In this document: positions 1 to 8,647 of the stretch, piece after piece | How positions within the stretch are numbered: position 1 is the first letter of the stretch | Layout of the letters: each line of letters opens with the position of its first letter | Source of the DNA: JASHSH01 sp036490215 | GTDB taxonomy: Bacteria > Pseudomonadota > Alphaproteobacteria > Rhodospirillales > Magnetospirillaceae | DNA: 64,000 nucleotides | NCBI GenBank assembly: GCA_036490215.1 | Contig: DASXEH010000077.1 | Coordinates: 1 to 64,000, forward strand | Direction of reading: 5' to 3' | Made by a program: the position numbers and the translations under genes | The notes under the pieces: generated by a model | Databases searched by the model: none | Seen by the model: only the letters and a program-made list of their open reading frames with translations | Told to the model about the DNA's origin: nothing

Positions 1-44
1 CGGGCTGAGACGTCCGCTTCGCCTTCCCTTCAGACAAAATAAGA

Positions 45-74
45 GGCGCGCCGCAGGTGATACTGCGGCGCGCC
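45..74 (-). terminator. Intrinsic terminator of the PRC-barrel lipoprotein gene
   Basis: A perfect 12-bp stem (45-56 with 63-74) encloses a 6-nt loop. Read on the minus strand it is followed by a short T-rich stretch (TTATTTTG). It lies about 90 bp past the stop of the minus-strand gene that ends at 165. Confidence 0.75.
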
Positions 75-164
75 CGAAGAACGGCACCGTAGGGGGGAAG
101 GAGCGGCGCCATCCTTCATCGGTGCGTGACGATTGCCACGCACCGAGCGGTCAGGCGCGGCGGC

Positions 165-1094
165 TTACAGCACGCCCACCGCACCAACAGCCAGCGACAG
201 CTGGTCACCACGATAGCGCGGCGCTTGCAGCCATTGCGTTTCGGTACCCGAGACGACGACCTGGCCCGCGTTCATCTGCGCCTGCGTCGCCGGAACGGCG
301 ACGTAATAGCCAGGACCGAAGGCCGGACCAGTCACGATCGCGAAGCGGACTTCGCCGGTGGCCGGAACGATGGCGACCGCGCTGACCTGGCCCATCGGCG
401 TGCCGGCCGAGTCGATGACCGCCATGCCGACGACGCTGCCGAAGCGCGCGAATTGCAGCGGCGCGCCCGGGATGATCGGGCCAGGAGCCGGGGCCGGCGA
501 GACCGGCGGCAGCATGCCGACCACCGGTGCCGGCGCAGGCGGCGGTGCGACCGCAGTGATCACCGTGCGCGGATAATGATGCTCAAGCGCGGCCAGCGTC
601 GGGAATTGCGGCAGAGTGGCCAAGGTGTAGTCGGTGGCCGTGATGCGCGCGGTGGTCGGCCCGATGGTCAGTGCGTTGACCGGCACGATCACGACGGCGG
701 CCGAGGGCGCGCCGGAGAGAATGACATAGCGCGGCTGCGCCTGAACCGGATCGACGATCGTGGCCGCGATGGCAAGCGGCGTCGGGCCGGCGGTGTTATC
801 GACGCGGCGGCCGATCAAGTCACCCTGATATGCAGTCAAGAGACCGGCCGGCGGCACCAGCGTCTCGCCGTCCCACATGCCTTGCTGGAAGTCGGGCTGA
901 TTGGGAACCGCCGTGGTGCACGCGGCCATCGTCAGCGCGAGGATGACCGAAGTGCCCATCGTCAGCCACATGCGCCGCAGCGGCCGGTGAACGGCGACGG
1001 TGATGGAACGCTTCGTGCGGCGCGCATGCGCCTGCAGCAGAGCGATGGGAGACTGCGCGCGGGGCGCGGCAGGGCGGGAAATGACTTCGGGCAT
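165..1094 (-). CDS. PRC-barrel-domain lipoprotein
   Basis: Predicted 309-residue envelope protein. Residues about 41-59 form a basic then hydrophobic signal segment ending in a lipobox-like LTMAAC, with Cys59 as the likely lipidated residue; the 40-residue n-region before it is unusually long. The middle is Ala/Pro-rich. Residues about 217-264 (GSVVGMAVIDSAGTPMGQV...) look like a PRC-barrel, a small beta domain found in membrane-associated and RNA-processing proteins. The start at 1094 is chosen because GGAGGAG stands 6 nt before it; in-frame codons further upstream lack such a site. It is monocistronic with its own terminator and looks like host rather than phage sequence. The exact role is unknown. 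Confidence 0.7.
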   Translation of the reverse strand: MPEVISRPAAPRAQSPIALLQAHARRTKRSITVAVHRPLRRMWLTMGTSVILALTMAACTTAVPNQPDFQQGMWDGETLVPPAGLLTAYQGDLIGRRVDNTAGPTPLAIAATIVDPVQAQPRYVILSGAPSAAVVIVPVNALTIGPTTARITATDYTLATLPQFPTLAALEHHYPRTVITAVAPPPAPAPVVGMLPPVSPAPAPGPIIPGAPLQFARFGSVVGMAVIDSAGTPMGQVSAVAIVPATGEVRFAIVTGPAFGPGYYVAVPATQAQMNAGQVVVSGTETQWLQAPRYRGDQLSLAVGAVGVL

Positions 1095-1107
1095 GATGCT
1101 CTCCTCC

Positions 1108-1155
1108 GGTCTTGGCATTGGGCGGTCTTGGCATTGGGCGGTCGTGGCGTTGGGG
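1108..1155 (-). repeat. Three tandem 16-bp repeats in the lipoprotein gene leader
   Basis: Units at 1108-1123 and 1124-1139 are identical (GGTCTTGGCATTGGGC on the plus strand). The unit at 1140-1155 differs at three positions. The array ends directly before the ribosome-binding site of the minus-strand lipoprotein gene, so it lies in its promoter or 5' leader. Confidence 0.7.
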
Positions 1156-1294
1156 CGCGCGATTTCGGACCGGCGCGACCGGTGCCAGAACACCACCCGC
1201 CTATGGCCGCATGCGGACGGAGTCGGGGCCTTCCTTGGGCAAAGCCGCGATTATTCTGTGTTCGCGCGGGGGAGGCTCAGCTCATATCAGGCGT

Positions 1295-1750
1295 TTATTT
1301 AGAGAGATGCGTCTCGGTGACGGTGATCAGCACCGGCGTACGATGATGTCCGCTGATCGCATGGAAGAGCGTGCCGGTAACCGAGACGCGCTTGCCGAGC
1401 CACTTCTTTTTGAACGGATAGCTGTCCGGGTAGTACAGCAATTGGAGACGCTTTAGGTCGTTCTCTGGATCTTGAAGAAATCCATCATCCATTCCCGTCA
1501 CGCAAATCGGTCTGTCGAGATCGAGGGCGATATAACCTTCTTTCGCATCATGCTTGGGATCTTCGCCATAGCCCGGCGGACCCCACGCGAAATGGGAGGT
1601 TATCTTGCCTGTCAGCGTGACGACAGCAGGCTCGTAGGTGAGACACTCATCGGCCTTGGCAGGACGAAGTGCCGCTGCGACGAGAACACCAAACAGACCG
1701 CAGCACAGAGCTACAAGCTTGTGGTGCGTCTGACCGTTCCGACTTGCCAT
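1295..1750 (-). CDS. Secreted DUF4431-type protein
   Basis: Predicted 151-residue protein with a signal peptide (hydrophobic residues about 12-28, cleavage probably near ALRPAKA) and a mature domain beginning ECLTYEPAVVTLTGKI, continuing with LDRPICV and ending in a beta-rich stretch. This pattern fits the DUF4431 family of small periplasmic proteins, whose function is unknown. The start at 1750 lies inside the 3' end of the phage-like gene upstream (about 40 bp overlap), so the two are probably co-transcribed; AAGG precedes the ATG. Both Cys residues of the domain are present. Family assignment is from pattern recognition only. Confidence 0.6.
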   Translation of the reverse strand: MASRNGQTHHKLVALCCGLFGVLVAAALRPAKADECLTYEPAVVTLTGKITSHFAWGPPGYGEDPKHDAKEGYIALDLDRPICVTGMDDGFLQDPENDLKRLQLLYYPDSYPFKKKWLGKRVSVTGTLFHAISGHHRTPVLITVTETHLSK

Positions 1751-2259
1751 CCTTCCATCCTTTTGATTGCACCGATGACGCTGGTGAGCTGATCGGCGCT
1801 CAGGGTTCCGATCACCGATGATCCAGAAAGACCCGTCCATTGTTGTACCAACGCTTGATAGCGCGCGGTGTTATTTTCCTTGGGTGGCGCCCATCGTGCA
1901 ATCGCGGCATCCAAGGTCAGTGGCGCATATTTCGACGAATGCAACAGAGACTGCATCGCCTGTGTCCCTGTGGCTTCGTCGGGGAAAACGACGAAACCGC
2001 CGGCACAGCCGATAGCGCCATACGACATGGCGGCGGTGCTGCATTCGATATTGCCGGGATTGTTGTTACGCCAGGCTGGGGTTCCGCCCGATCGCGTCTC
2101 GGTTGTGCCATCGGCATAATCGATTTCGACATCGCGGCCGACGGCCTTTGCACGGAGCGCGCGATTGGCCGGGCCCGATTGGCTTGCCGATACGGTCCAG
2201 CGTCCATTTTCATCCCGAGGTTCATCCGGATCGAAAACCTTCGAAACTGAGTCAGCCAT
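1711..2259 (-). CDS. Phage-type structural protein P5-like
   Basis: 182 residues. The N-terminus (VFDPDEPRDENGRWT) is the short motif common in phage head or virion proteins. From residue about 62 the sequence WRNNNPGNIE, then GGFVVFPDEATGTQAMQSLL, AAIARWAPPKENNTARY and a C-terminal EGWQVG match a family often annotated 'structural protein P5' in prophages of proteobacteria, thought to be a virion-associated or lysis-associated protein. AGGA stands upstream of the ATG at 2259. It belongs to the minus-strand prophage gene set and overlaps the DUF4431 gene downstream. The biochemical activity is not established. Confidence 0.6.
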   Translation of the reverse strand: MADSVSKVFDPDEPRDENGRWTVSASQSGPANRALRAKAVGRDVEIDYADGTTETRSGGTPAWRNNNPGNIECSTAAMSYGAIGCAGGFVVFPDEATGTQAMQSLLHSSKYAPLTLDAAIARWAPPKENNTARYQALVQQWTGLSGSSVIGTLSADQLTSVIGAIKRMEGWQVGTVRRTTSL

Positions 2260-2460
2260 CTCATGCCATCCTAGAACATATCATGAACAATTAGCAAGGC
2301 TACCGCTTTGGGCGCGTACGGCAGCTTTGCTGGCTCGTGCCCTGGCGCGCCGTATTCATCGCGGTATAGGATCGGGGTCTCGTCGAATGGCGTAAAAACG
2401 CAATTCGCAATCGGTCGCGTAGAAGCCGGTAGCGGGGATTAGGGGAAGGAGTCGCGCGTC

Positions 2461-3633
2461 ATGAATCGTCCGGTGCCACCTGAGGCTGGGGGCAAAGCGG
2501 CGCAGCAGCCGCCGTCAGACGAACTCGCTGGCCTGTCGGATCACTATTTCATCCGCACCAAGGCGATCGTGAAGGATCACGGCGATGTGCGCGTGACCTA
2601 TGCCGTATTCCTGCGCCGTCCGGTTTTGTCGGCGACCCGCATCGCGACGCAATGGCTGGAACGCGTCGCGGCCGAGCGCGGCACGCAATTCGAGATCGAA
2701 CTCAATTATCCGGAAGGCGAATGGGTGGGCGCCGGCGAACCGCTGCTCTACATCACCGGCTCATTCTTCCATCTTGTGGATTGCGAGACGGTGCTGCTGC
2801 AGAAAGTGGGGCCGCCCTGCGTTGCCGCCTATAACGCCTTCTCGATGTGCTCGGATCTGCCGAAGGTCGGCTTCCTGGCGATGGATGCGCGGCATGCCGC
2901 CGGCAGCGAGATGGCCGAGCTGATGGCCTATGCCGCATCGGTGGGATCGGCGGCCGCGAAACGCCACGCGAATGCGAAAGGCTTCGTCGGCAATGCCACA
3001 TCGGCGACCGCGCATTATTTTGGTCAAGCCAGCGGGCTTGGCACGATGCCGCATGCGCTGATCGGCTACGCCGGTTCGACCGTGCGGGCGGCCGAGATGT
3101 TCCACAAGACTTTTCCCGATGACGATCTCACGGTGCTGACCGACTATTTCGGCCACGAAGTGACCGACGGTCTTGCCGTGTGCGCACGTTTCCCCGAACT
3201 CGCGCGCGCCGGGAAACTGGCGATGCGGCTCGACACCCATGGCGGCCGCTTCATGGAAGGGCTCGACCCGCAGCGTTCCTACGCCGTGCTCGAACGCCAT
3301 GCGCCGGAAGCGATCCGCGGCTATCGCACCGATGCCGAATTGCGTCACCTGGTGGGCACAGGTGTCACCGCCGCATCGATCTGGTCGTTGCGCGAGGAGC
3401 TGGACGCCAAGGGCTGGGACAAAGTGCGCATCGTCGTGTCGTCGGGCTTCAGCCCGGCGAAGTGCCGGGTGATGGCCTATGCGCGCGCGCCGATCGATCT
3501 GGTGGGCACCGGCTCGTTCCTGCCCGAAGAATGGGGAGAGACCTACGCGACGGCCGATATCATTTCCTACGACGGCAAGCAGACCGTAAAAGTAGGCCGC
3601 GAGTTCCTGCTGCGTCGTAAGGCGAAAAGCTGA
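2461..3633 (+). CDS. Nicotinate phosphoribosyltransferase family protein
   Basis: 390 residues. This family makes nicotinate mononucleotide from nicotinate and PRPP in NAD salvage. Typical features are the N-terminal Y-F-I-R-T-K-A region, the conserved GLGTMPHALIGYAG segment around residue 200, the RLDTHGGRF strand near 265 and the SSGFSPAKC and GTGSFLP segments that form the phosphate site. The length fits the shorter NAPRTase-like branch. AAGGAG precedes the ATG at 2461. The gene runs on the plus strand between two minus-strand prophage genes, so it may be an insert within the prophage region or a host gene left between phage fragments; its composition resembles the host. The family is clear; the substrate (nicotinate or another pyridine) is inferred. 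Confidence 0.85.
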   Translation: MNRPVPPEAGGKAAQQPPSDELAGLSDHYFIRTKAIVKDHGDVRVTYAVFLRRPVLSATRIATQWLERVAAERGTQFEIELNYPEGEWVGAGEPLLYITGSFFHLVDCETVLLQKVGPPCVAAYNAFSMCSDLPKVGFLAMDARHAAGSEMAELMAYAASVGSAAAKRHANAKGFVGNATSATAHYFGQASGLGTMPHALIGYAGSTVRAAEMFHKTFPDDDLTVLTDYFGHEVTDGLAVCARFPELARAGKLAMRLDTHGGRFMEGLDPQRSYAVLERHAPEAIRGYRTDAELRHLVGTGVTAASIWSLREELDAKGWDKVRIVVSSGFSPAKCRVMAYARAPIDLVGTGSFLPEEWGETYATADIISYDGKQTVKVGREFLLRRKAKS

Positions 3634-3640
3634 CGAGGGC

Positions 3641-4243
3641 TTACTTCGTCGACGGTGTTGCAGACGGCGTTGTCGTCGGCAGGGCGACAGCCACCGCCTT
3701 CGTCGCCGGACACAATGCAGGAACGGCGGTACCGAGTCCGGCCATGTCATCGGCCATGGAATTCGCCACGACTTGATAGGGCGCACCGCAAATCAATTCG
3801 CGCCCGACGCTGATCTCGTCCTTACCGGCTCCCATCTCCGCATGAACGACCTGCGTGTTGGCCTGGGTGAACGCCGTTTGCACTTCGCTGCAGCCGCCAA
3901 GCGCGGCAAGACTGACGAGTCCAACCGCAACCATGACGACGGTCGGCATCATGCCGGATGAGAATCCGGCTTGTTTGCCTTTGGTCACGTCACTCGCCGG
4001 CAAAATGACCGACATGCCGTTCGACGCCACGAGCGGCGCGGCATTCGTGATGTCACCGGCCATATCCTTCGCGCGCAGAATATTCAGCGCGAGAATATCG
4101 ACGACGCGATAAAACTTGCCGGCGACGCTGTTCGGATTAGGGCTGGGCGTCAGCGCCGCGATCATCGACGCGGCTGTAACGATATGCGTCGGATCAGCCA
4201 ATAGCCAATCCAACACCGACTGCGCAAATTGCACGGTGGTCAT
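3641..4243 (-). CDS. Holin-like phage protein with lipoprotein-like C-terminal half
   Basis: 200 residues. The N-terminal part (LLADPTHIVTAASMIAALTP..PNSVAGKFYRVVDILALNI) resembles small prophage proteins of unknown function found near lysis genes. A hydrophobic segment at about 96-117 ends in SLAALGGC, a lipobox-like motif. The C-terminal part contains two further cysteines and a Pro/Thr-rich tail. The arrangement suggests either a fusion of two small lysis genes or a membrane-anchored spanin-like protein. It lies on the same strand as the other prophage genes. Function is inferred from context only. Confidence 0.5.
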   Translation of the reverse strand: MTTVQFAQSVLDWLLADPTHIVTAASMIAALTPSPNPNSVAGKFYRVVDILALNILRAKDMAGDITNAAPLVASNGMSVILPASDVTKGKQAGFSSGMMPTVVMVAVGLVSLAALGGCSEVQTAFTQANTQVVHAEMGAGKDEISVGRELICGAPYQVVANSMADDMAGLGTAVPALCPATKAVAVALPTTTPSATPSTK

Positions 4244-4555
4244 GATGAGACTCCGGAGTGTTCAGAATTTTTTTGAGGGGGCGAGATCGATACGACGGCC
4301 GCTGTCGTTTCATCAGACGGCAAGCCAATCGTTGGAGTAGGCCGCGAGATTCTGTTGCGGCGCGAGTCCACTTCCTAGGCCGGACTGTAATAAATTAAGA
4401 TTTTATTCGATTAGTCAAAAGCAAACCGGTAAATTCCCCAACCTCTTCTTTTCGCTGCCCGTACAGACACGGCCAACTGCTAGACTGTTGCGGATGCCGT
4501 TTTAAAGATCACTGCTAACCGATCCATCCCCATGCTCAGAGCGGAAACCCGAGCG

Positions 4556-6394
4556 ATGAAAAAAATCCTTCCGAAGAGAGAGATCGGAAAGACAGGCGTA
4601 TTCGTCGGAGAGATCGGCCTCGGCGCCATGCCGATGTCCAAAGTGAACCGCCTGACGGTTGAGCAAGCGACAGAGGTAATCCGAGCTTTCGTCGATAGCG
4701 GCGGCGATTTTATCGACACAGCCGATGTTTATGCCATTGATTTTGCCGATCGCGGCCACAATGAACACCTGATCGCCAGCGTGATGAAGGCGCTGGGACG
4801 GAAAGAAGTCAAGATCGCGACCAAGGGTGGCAATTCAACGCCCGATAAAAAATGGCCCCCGTCACTGCGGTTCGCCCTAGAGTCGAGCCTGAGGTCACTA
4901 AACACTGAGAGTATCTTTCTATACCAGCTGCACTGGCCGATGCCGCGATGGCAGGCCGCAATCCATGAGATGGTGCACTTCAAGAGCGAAGGCAAAATCC
5001 AACATATTGGCGTATCCAATTTCAATTTAGACCAGCTAAAGGAAGCCGTTTCGATCGCACCGATATCGACGGTGCAAAATCGTTTCAGTCTTTTCGACCG
5101 CGGCGACTTCGATAGCGGCTTAATCAAATACTGCGCGGAGAACGGAATCACCTATATCGCGTATTCACCATTCGGAGGCGTCGACAATGAGTCGGCTTTA
5201 GCCGGACGAGGTGGCCATGCCGATTTGATTAAGCACCTTGCTCCGATCGCACAGCATTACGATATTAGCCCGTATACGTTGGCACTCGCTGGCTTGCTCC
5301 GCATGGGTAGCCCGATGCTGCCGATCCCAGGCGCGAGTAGCATACGGAGTGTCAAATCTAGTCTCGCGGCGCTGGATTTAAAACTCGATGAAACGCACGC
5401 GGCTGAACTCGACGCACTCTGGAAGCTGCCAACGACGGCACATAGCAACCGAAAAAAGACGGCGACGAAAGGAACTCAGAAAATGCCTAGTCTGATCGCG
5501 GCCCTACCAGCGCCGAAGGCCGCCACAGATCAGATTCCACTTCGAGCCTACAAGTATTCCCGCTTCACACTTCATCTACCTGCGGGTCATGGATTGCCAG
5601 AAGCGAATGCGTCAAACCCTCTATCAGACCGCTTCCTTCCACATCTTAGTAGCTATTTAAAGCCGGGGTCGATCGTCATCGACGTTGGCGCAAATTGCGG
5701 TGACACACTCGCCTCGATGTACAGCACGAACAAAGGGGTCAAATTCATATGTATTGAGGCCGACCCACGCTTCTTCGCCTTTCTCAAGCATAATGTAGAA
5801 AGACTACTTATTCAGGATCCCGCCGCAACCGTGTGGGGCATCCGAGCATTGGTCGGCAAATCAATTAAAGATGCATCGCTACAGACAAATGGGTCGACCA
5901 GCTGGGTTGCCGAGGGCGCGGGCGGTGCGAAATCTCCCACACAAACGATCGACGCGATTTTGGCCGGCGCTGGTCGGCATGTCGATGTTAACCTTCTTAA
6001 GGTAGATGTCGACGGCTTCGATTACGATGTCATTGAGTCGGCGACCGAATTGCTTGAGCGGCAGGGGCCAGCACTATTTTTCGAGACCGATGTGCATTTC
6101 CCTTATCAGCGCGCTGGATATTTGCGACTCCTCAATCGCCTTACCGAATATGGCTACACCAACTGGGCAGTATTCGACAACTTTGGCGAGGTCATTTTGC
6201 AGACACACAGCGTCAGCCAAGTGAAACAGTTGCTCGAATATATTTGGAGACAGAGCGATGGCCGTACGCGACGCACCATCTACTACTTCGACATCCTTGC
6301 CTATAAGCCGAAAGATGAGATTTTTTACGACATAGTGCTCGCAGACTTCATCGCTGGACGTCTCCGTTCACCATTCTCCGAAATACCCACCTAA
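4556..6394 (+). CDS. Fusion of aldo/keto reductase and FkbM-type methyltransferase
   Basis: About 612 residues in one uninterrupted frame. Residues about 5-290 are an aldo/keto reductase. The catalytic tetrad is visible: Asp and Tyr in DTADVY (near 53-58), Lys in IATKGG (near 88) and His in YQLHWP (near 126). After a basic linker (TAHSNRKKTATKGTQK), residues about 370-560 form an FkbM-family SAM-dependent methyltransferase with motif I VIDVGANCGDT, the acidic CIEADPRF loop and LLKVDVDGFDYDVIES. FkbM enzymes O-methylate sugars or polyketides. Base composition is visibly more AT-rich than the neighbours, pointing to transfer. It is transcribed against the surrounding prophage genes, next to the tail-fibre gene. 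No strong Shine-Dalgarno marks the start; an in-frame ATG at 4532 is the alternative. The substrate is unknown. Confidence 0.8.
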   Translation: MKKILPKREIGKTGVFVGEIGLGAMPMSKVNRLTVEQATEVIRAFVDSGGDFIDTADVYAIDFADRGHNEHLIASVMKALGRKEVKIATKGGNSTPDKKWPPSLRFALESSLRSLNTESIFLYQLHWPMPRWQAAIHEMVHFKSEGKIQHIGVSNFNLDQLKEAVSIAPISTVQNRFSLFDRGDFDSGLIKYCAENGITYIAYSPFGGVDNESALAGRGGHADLIKHLAPIAQHYDISPYTLALAGLLRMGSPMLPIPGASSIRSVKSSLAALDLKLDETHAAELDALWKLPTTAHSNRKKTATKGTQKMPSLIAALPAPKAATDQIPLRAYKYSRFTLHLPAGHGLPEANASNPLSDRFLPHLSSYLKPGSIVIDVGANCGDTLASMYSTNKGVKFICIEADPRFFAFLKHNVERLLIQDPAATVWGIRALVGKSIKDASLQTNGSTSWVAEGAGGAKSPTQTIDAILAGAGRHVDVNLLKVDVDGFDYDVIESATELLERQGPALFFETDVHFPYQRAGYLRLLNRLTEYGYTNWAVFDNFGEVILQTHSVSQVKQLLEYIWRQSDGRTRRTIYYFDILAYKPKDEIFYDIVLADFIAGRLRSPFSEIPT

Positions 6395-6522
6395 ATTCGG
6401 CGACACGAGCCTTGTCGTGTCCGATGGTCAGCCGAGCAACTTACTGCCCTGCAGCAGCTCATAAACAACCAGCCTGAGCGCATCCTATACGCATGCAGAA
6501 GATGAGGGGTCGGCCGGTCGGC

Positions 6523-8208
6523 CTAGTGCAGTTCGATGGCAAGCAGAATGCGGTTGAGCTTGTCGTCGCTGGGGTCGTTCATCGTCAGGGGCCCAACTGT
6601 ACTATAGAAATTTGTCGGCGAGACGCAGGAGAAGACCGTCCGCGCGTATTGAGTGACGCGCACATTCTGGATATAGCCGGCGAAGAAAACATTCGAAGCG
6701 GGGCCGCCACCAATCGCAATGCCAGCCGTCGTCATGAAGGCGCTGCTATAGCTGGTCGAACCAACATTCACACAATCAACCCAAAGCGCGATCGTGTTGT
6801 TGTGCCGGACGGCGCGGAGATCGTGCCAGTGGTTCAGGGAGATATTGCCGCCCGAGCTGGTGATCAGCGGCGCCGAGCCGAGCGACGCGAAGATCGGCGT
6901 CGTGTTGCTCGATGCAAATCCGAGCATCGGGCATGTTGTCGCGCTAGAGCTGTAGCAGGTCACGATCTGGGCGTCGCCGGAACCGCCATTGGCGGTTGGG
7001 TAGACCTCTGCATCGATCTCGAAATCCTGACCAGCGGCAAACTCAACGGCCGTTGCCGTCGTGTTATAGGCATAGTTGCTCGTGCCGTTGAGCGGGCCCC
7101 AGGAATACCCGTTCGGGACATTCGAGACGGAATTGTTGAAGCCGACCGAACCGCTATTGGTCAGCGTTATCCCGCTGCCGCTCGCATCGCTCAAACTGTT
7201 GTTAAAATTGAACAGAGCTGTAACGAGGCTGAAGAAAGGATCAGGCGATGGCCCGCATCCGAAAGCCGGATTTTGCAGCTCCCAATGATTTGGGCCACTC
7301 ATATAGGTGACAATTTCGACAGCATTAGCCGCGCCGATGTCATTGGCTACGAGTGCCTGACCGCCGCACTTCGTGATCGTGACAGCTCCGGACCCATTCG
7401 GATTAAACGTGGGCGCCGTGCTCGTATTATTTCCTACCGACACGAACGCGACCTGGAGCTGATTTACCTCGCTGACAGTGGGACTATAGATCGCTGTGAT
7501 CGTATTGATGCCTGAGACGGTGGTAATGGGAAGGCTATTGCTGGGCGCGCTGAGCGGCTGTCCGCTGATCTTGACGACATTGACCTGATAGTTGCCCGAC
7601 CCCAGCGCCACGATGATCAGCCGGTCGCCGGCGGCGGTCGTGTAATTCGTCCCGCCGGAGTTGAGGATCATCGAGGTCGCGTTATAGGTCAGCTGAAAGG
7701 CGCCGGCGGCTGTGGCGTGGATGATTTGGCCGGCCACGCAGCTCGATCCGAAACTCGTAATCGTCGTCGTGCCGGTGATCGACACCGCGGCCGTGCCAAC
7801 CGAGCAGATATCGGTCGTGCTGGCAGAGGCGATCGTGCCGATGGCAACGGTCGATTGCTGCGTCGTCATCCACCAATTGCCGGCGCCATCCGTCTGAAAG
7901 CGGGCGATGTAACCCATCGGCACGGTTGCACCGGCGCCGGTCGCGCCGCCATTGATTTTGTCCGACCCTGCAATGGTTGCCGTCACCGGCCCGCCTTCCG
8001 CAAAAAGCGAGAAGGCGAGTCCGGCCGGCAGCGTGGTGGTCTGGCTCAGCGTATAGGTTGCGGAGCCGAGTGCGACAAAAGCGTCGGGGTGGTTCGACGC
8101 GCCGACGGTCTGGTTGGAGAGACTGGCCGATAGTGCCAACGGCGTCGAAGCCAGCGCATTGGTTTCATCGATCGCGAAGAGCGGAATCCAGGTAGGGACG
8201 AAAGCCAC
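6523..8208 (-). CDS. Prophage tail-fibre-like protein with LamG-type domain
   Basis: 561 residues, rich in Ser, Thr, Gly, Ala and Asn, as in phage tail fibres and receptor-binding proteins. The N-terminal 300 residues are low-complexity beta repeats (for example TGTTTITSFGSSCVAGQIIHAT). Residues about 330-530 have the pattern of a concanavalin A/LamG-like fold (DFEIDAEVYPT, WHDLRAVRHNNTIALWVDCVNVG, YIQNVRVTQYARTVF). The frame starts at a GTG inside the terminase fragment, with which it overlaps by 44 bp in another frame, so its natural N-terminus has probably been lost in a deletion. It would bind host surface sugars in an intact phage. Whether it is still expressed is doubtful. Confidence 0.65.
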   Translation of the reverse strand: MAFVPTWIPLFAIDETNALASTPLALSASLSNQTVGASNHPDAFVALGSATYTLSQTTTLPAGLAFSLFAEGGPVTATIAGSDKINGGATGAGATVPMGYIARFQTDGAGNWWMTTQQSTVAIGTIASASTTDICSVGTAAVSITGTTTITSFGSSCVAGQIIHATAAGAFQLTYNATSMILNSGGTNYTTAAGDRLIIVALGSGNYQVNVVKISGQPLSAPSNSLPITTVSGINTITAIYSPTVSEVNQLQVAFVSVGNNTSTAPTFNPNGSGAVTITKCGGQALVANDIGAANAVEIVTYMSGPNHWELQNPAFGCGPSPDPFFSLVTALFNFNNSLSDASGSGITLTNSGSVGFNNSVSNVPNGYSWGPLNGTSNYAYNTTATAVEFAAGQDFEIDAEVYPTANGGSGDAQIVTCYSSSATTCPMLGFASSNTTPIFASLGSAPLITSSGGNISLNHWHDLRAVRHNNTIALWVDCVNVGSTSYSSAFMTTAGIAIGGGPASNVFFAGYIQNVRVTQYARTVFSCVSPTNFYSTVGPLTMNDPSDDKLNRILLAIELH

Positions 8209-8638
8209 CGGTCGAGCGGTTGCGCGACAGCATGTAGAAGAACTGCGCGCGAGAGAAATGGGTGAGCTCGTCGAAACCGATCAGCGGGATCTGCGCGCCT
8301 TGCCAAGCATACACTGTGCTCTCGTATTCCAGATGGGCGAAGCGCACGCGCGCGCCCGAGCGGAACTGCCATTCGCGCAATTGCACGTGTGGCTTCGCAC
8401 CAACTGGCGCGTAAAGCTTCCCGCTCTCGTCCCACAACCCGCCCGGGTTGGTCACCTGCGTCAAGTTGCGGCGGAAAATCACCGCCGAGAAATTGCGATT
8501 GAACGCATGCCGCATCGGCTCGAGCAGCAAGGCCCATGACTTGCCTCCTCCGGCAGCGCCGCCGTAAATCGCGATATCGGCCGGCGTTTCCAGAAACCGC
8601 GACTGCGGCCCGGGCTGCGGCGCGATGCGAAGCGGCAT
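8165..8638 (-). pseudogene. Truncated phage terminase large subunit (N-terminal ATPase part)
   Basis: 157 residues covering only the start of a terminase large subunit, normally about 450-550 residues. The Walker A motif GGAAGGGKS (near residues 26-34), VIFRRNLTQV and the Walker B-like LIGFDELTH are intact, followed by FFYMLSRNRST. The sequence then departs from the family at about 8195-8215 and stops, running straight into the tail-fibre coding sequence. The rest of the ATPase, the nuclease domain and the structural genes that should follow are absent, so one deletion probably joined terL to the tail-fibre gene. DNA packaging by this protein is not possible. Confidence 0.75.
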
Positions 8639-8647
8639 GGGCGAGCC

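Noticed and set aside
126..1346. Long plus-strand open frame over the PRC-barrel lipoprotein
   Set aside because: Arg/Asp-rich translation typical of a shadow frame; the minus-strand gene has a ribosome site, signal peptide and terminator.
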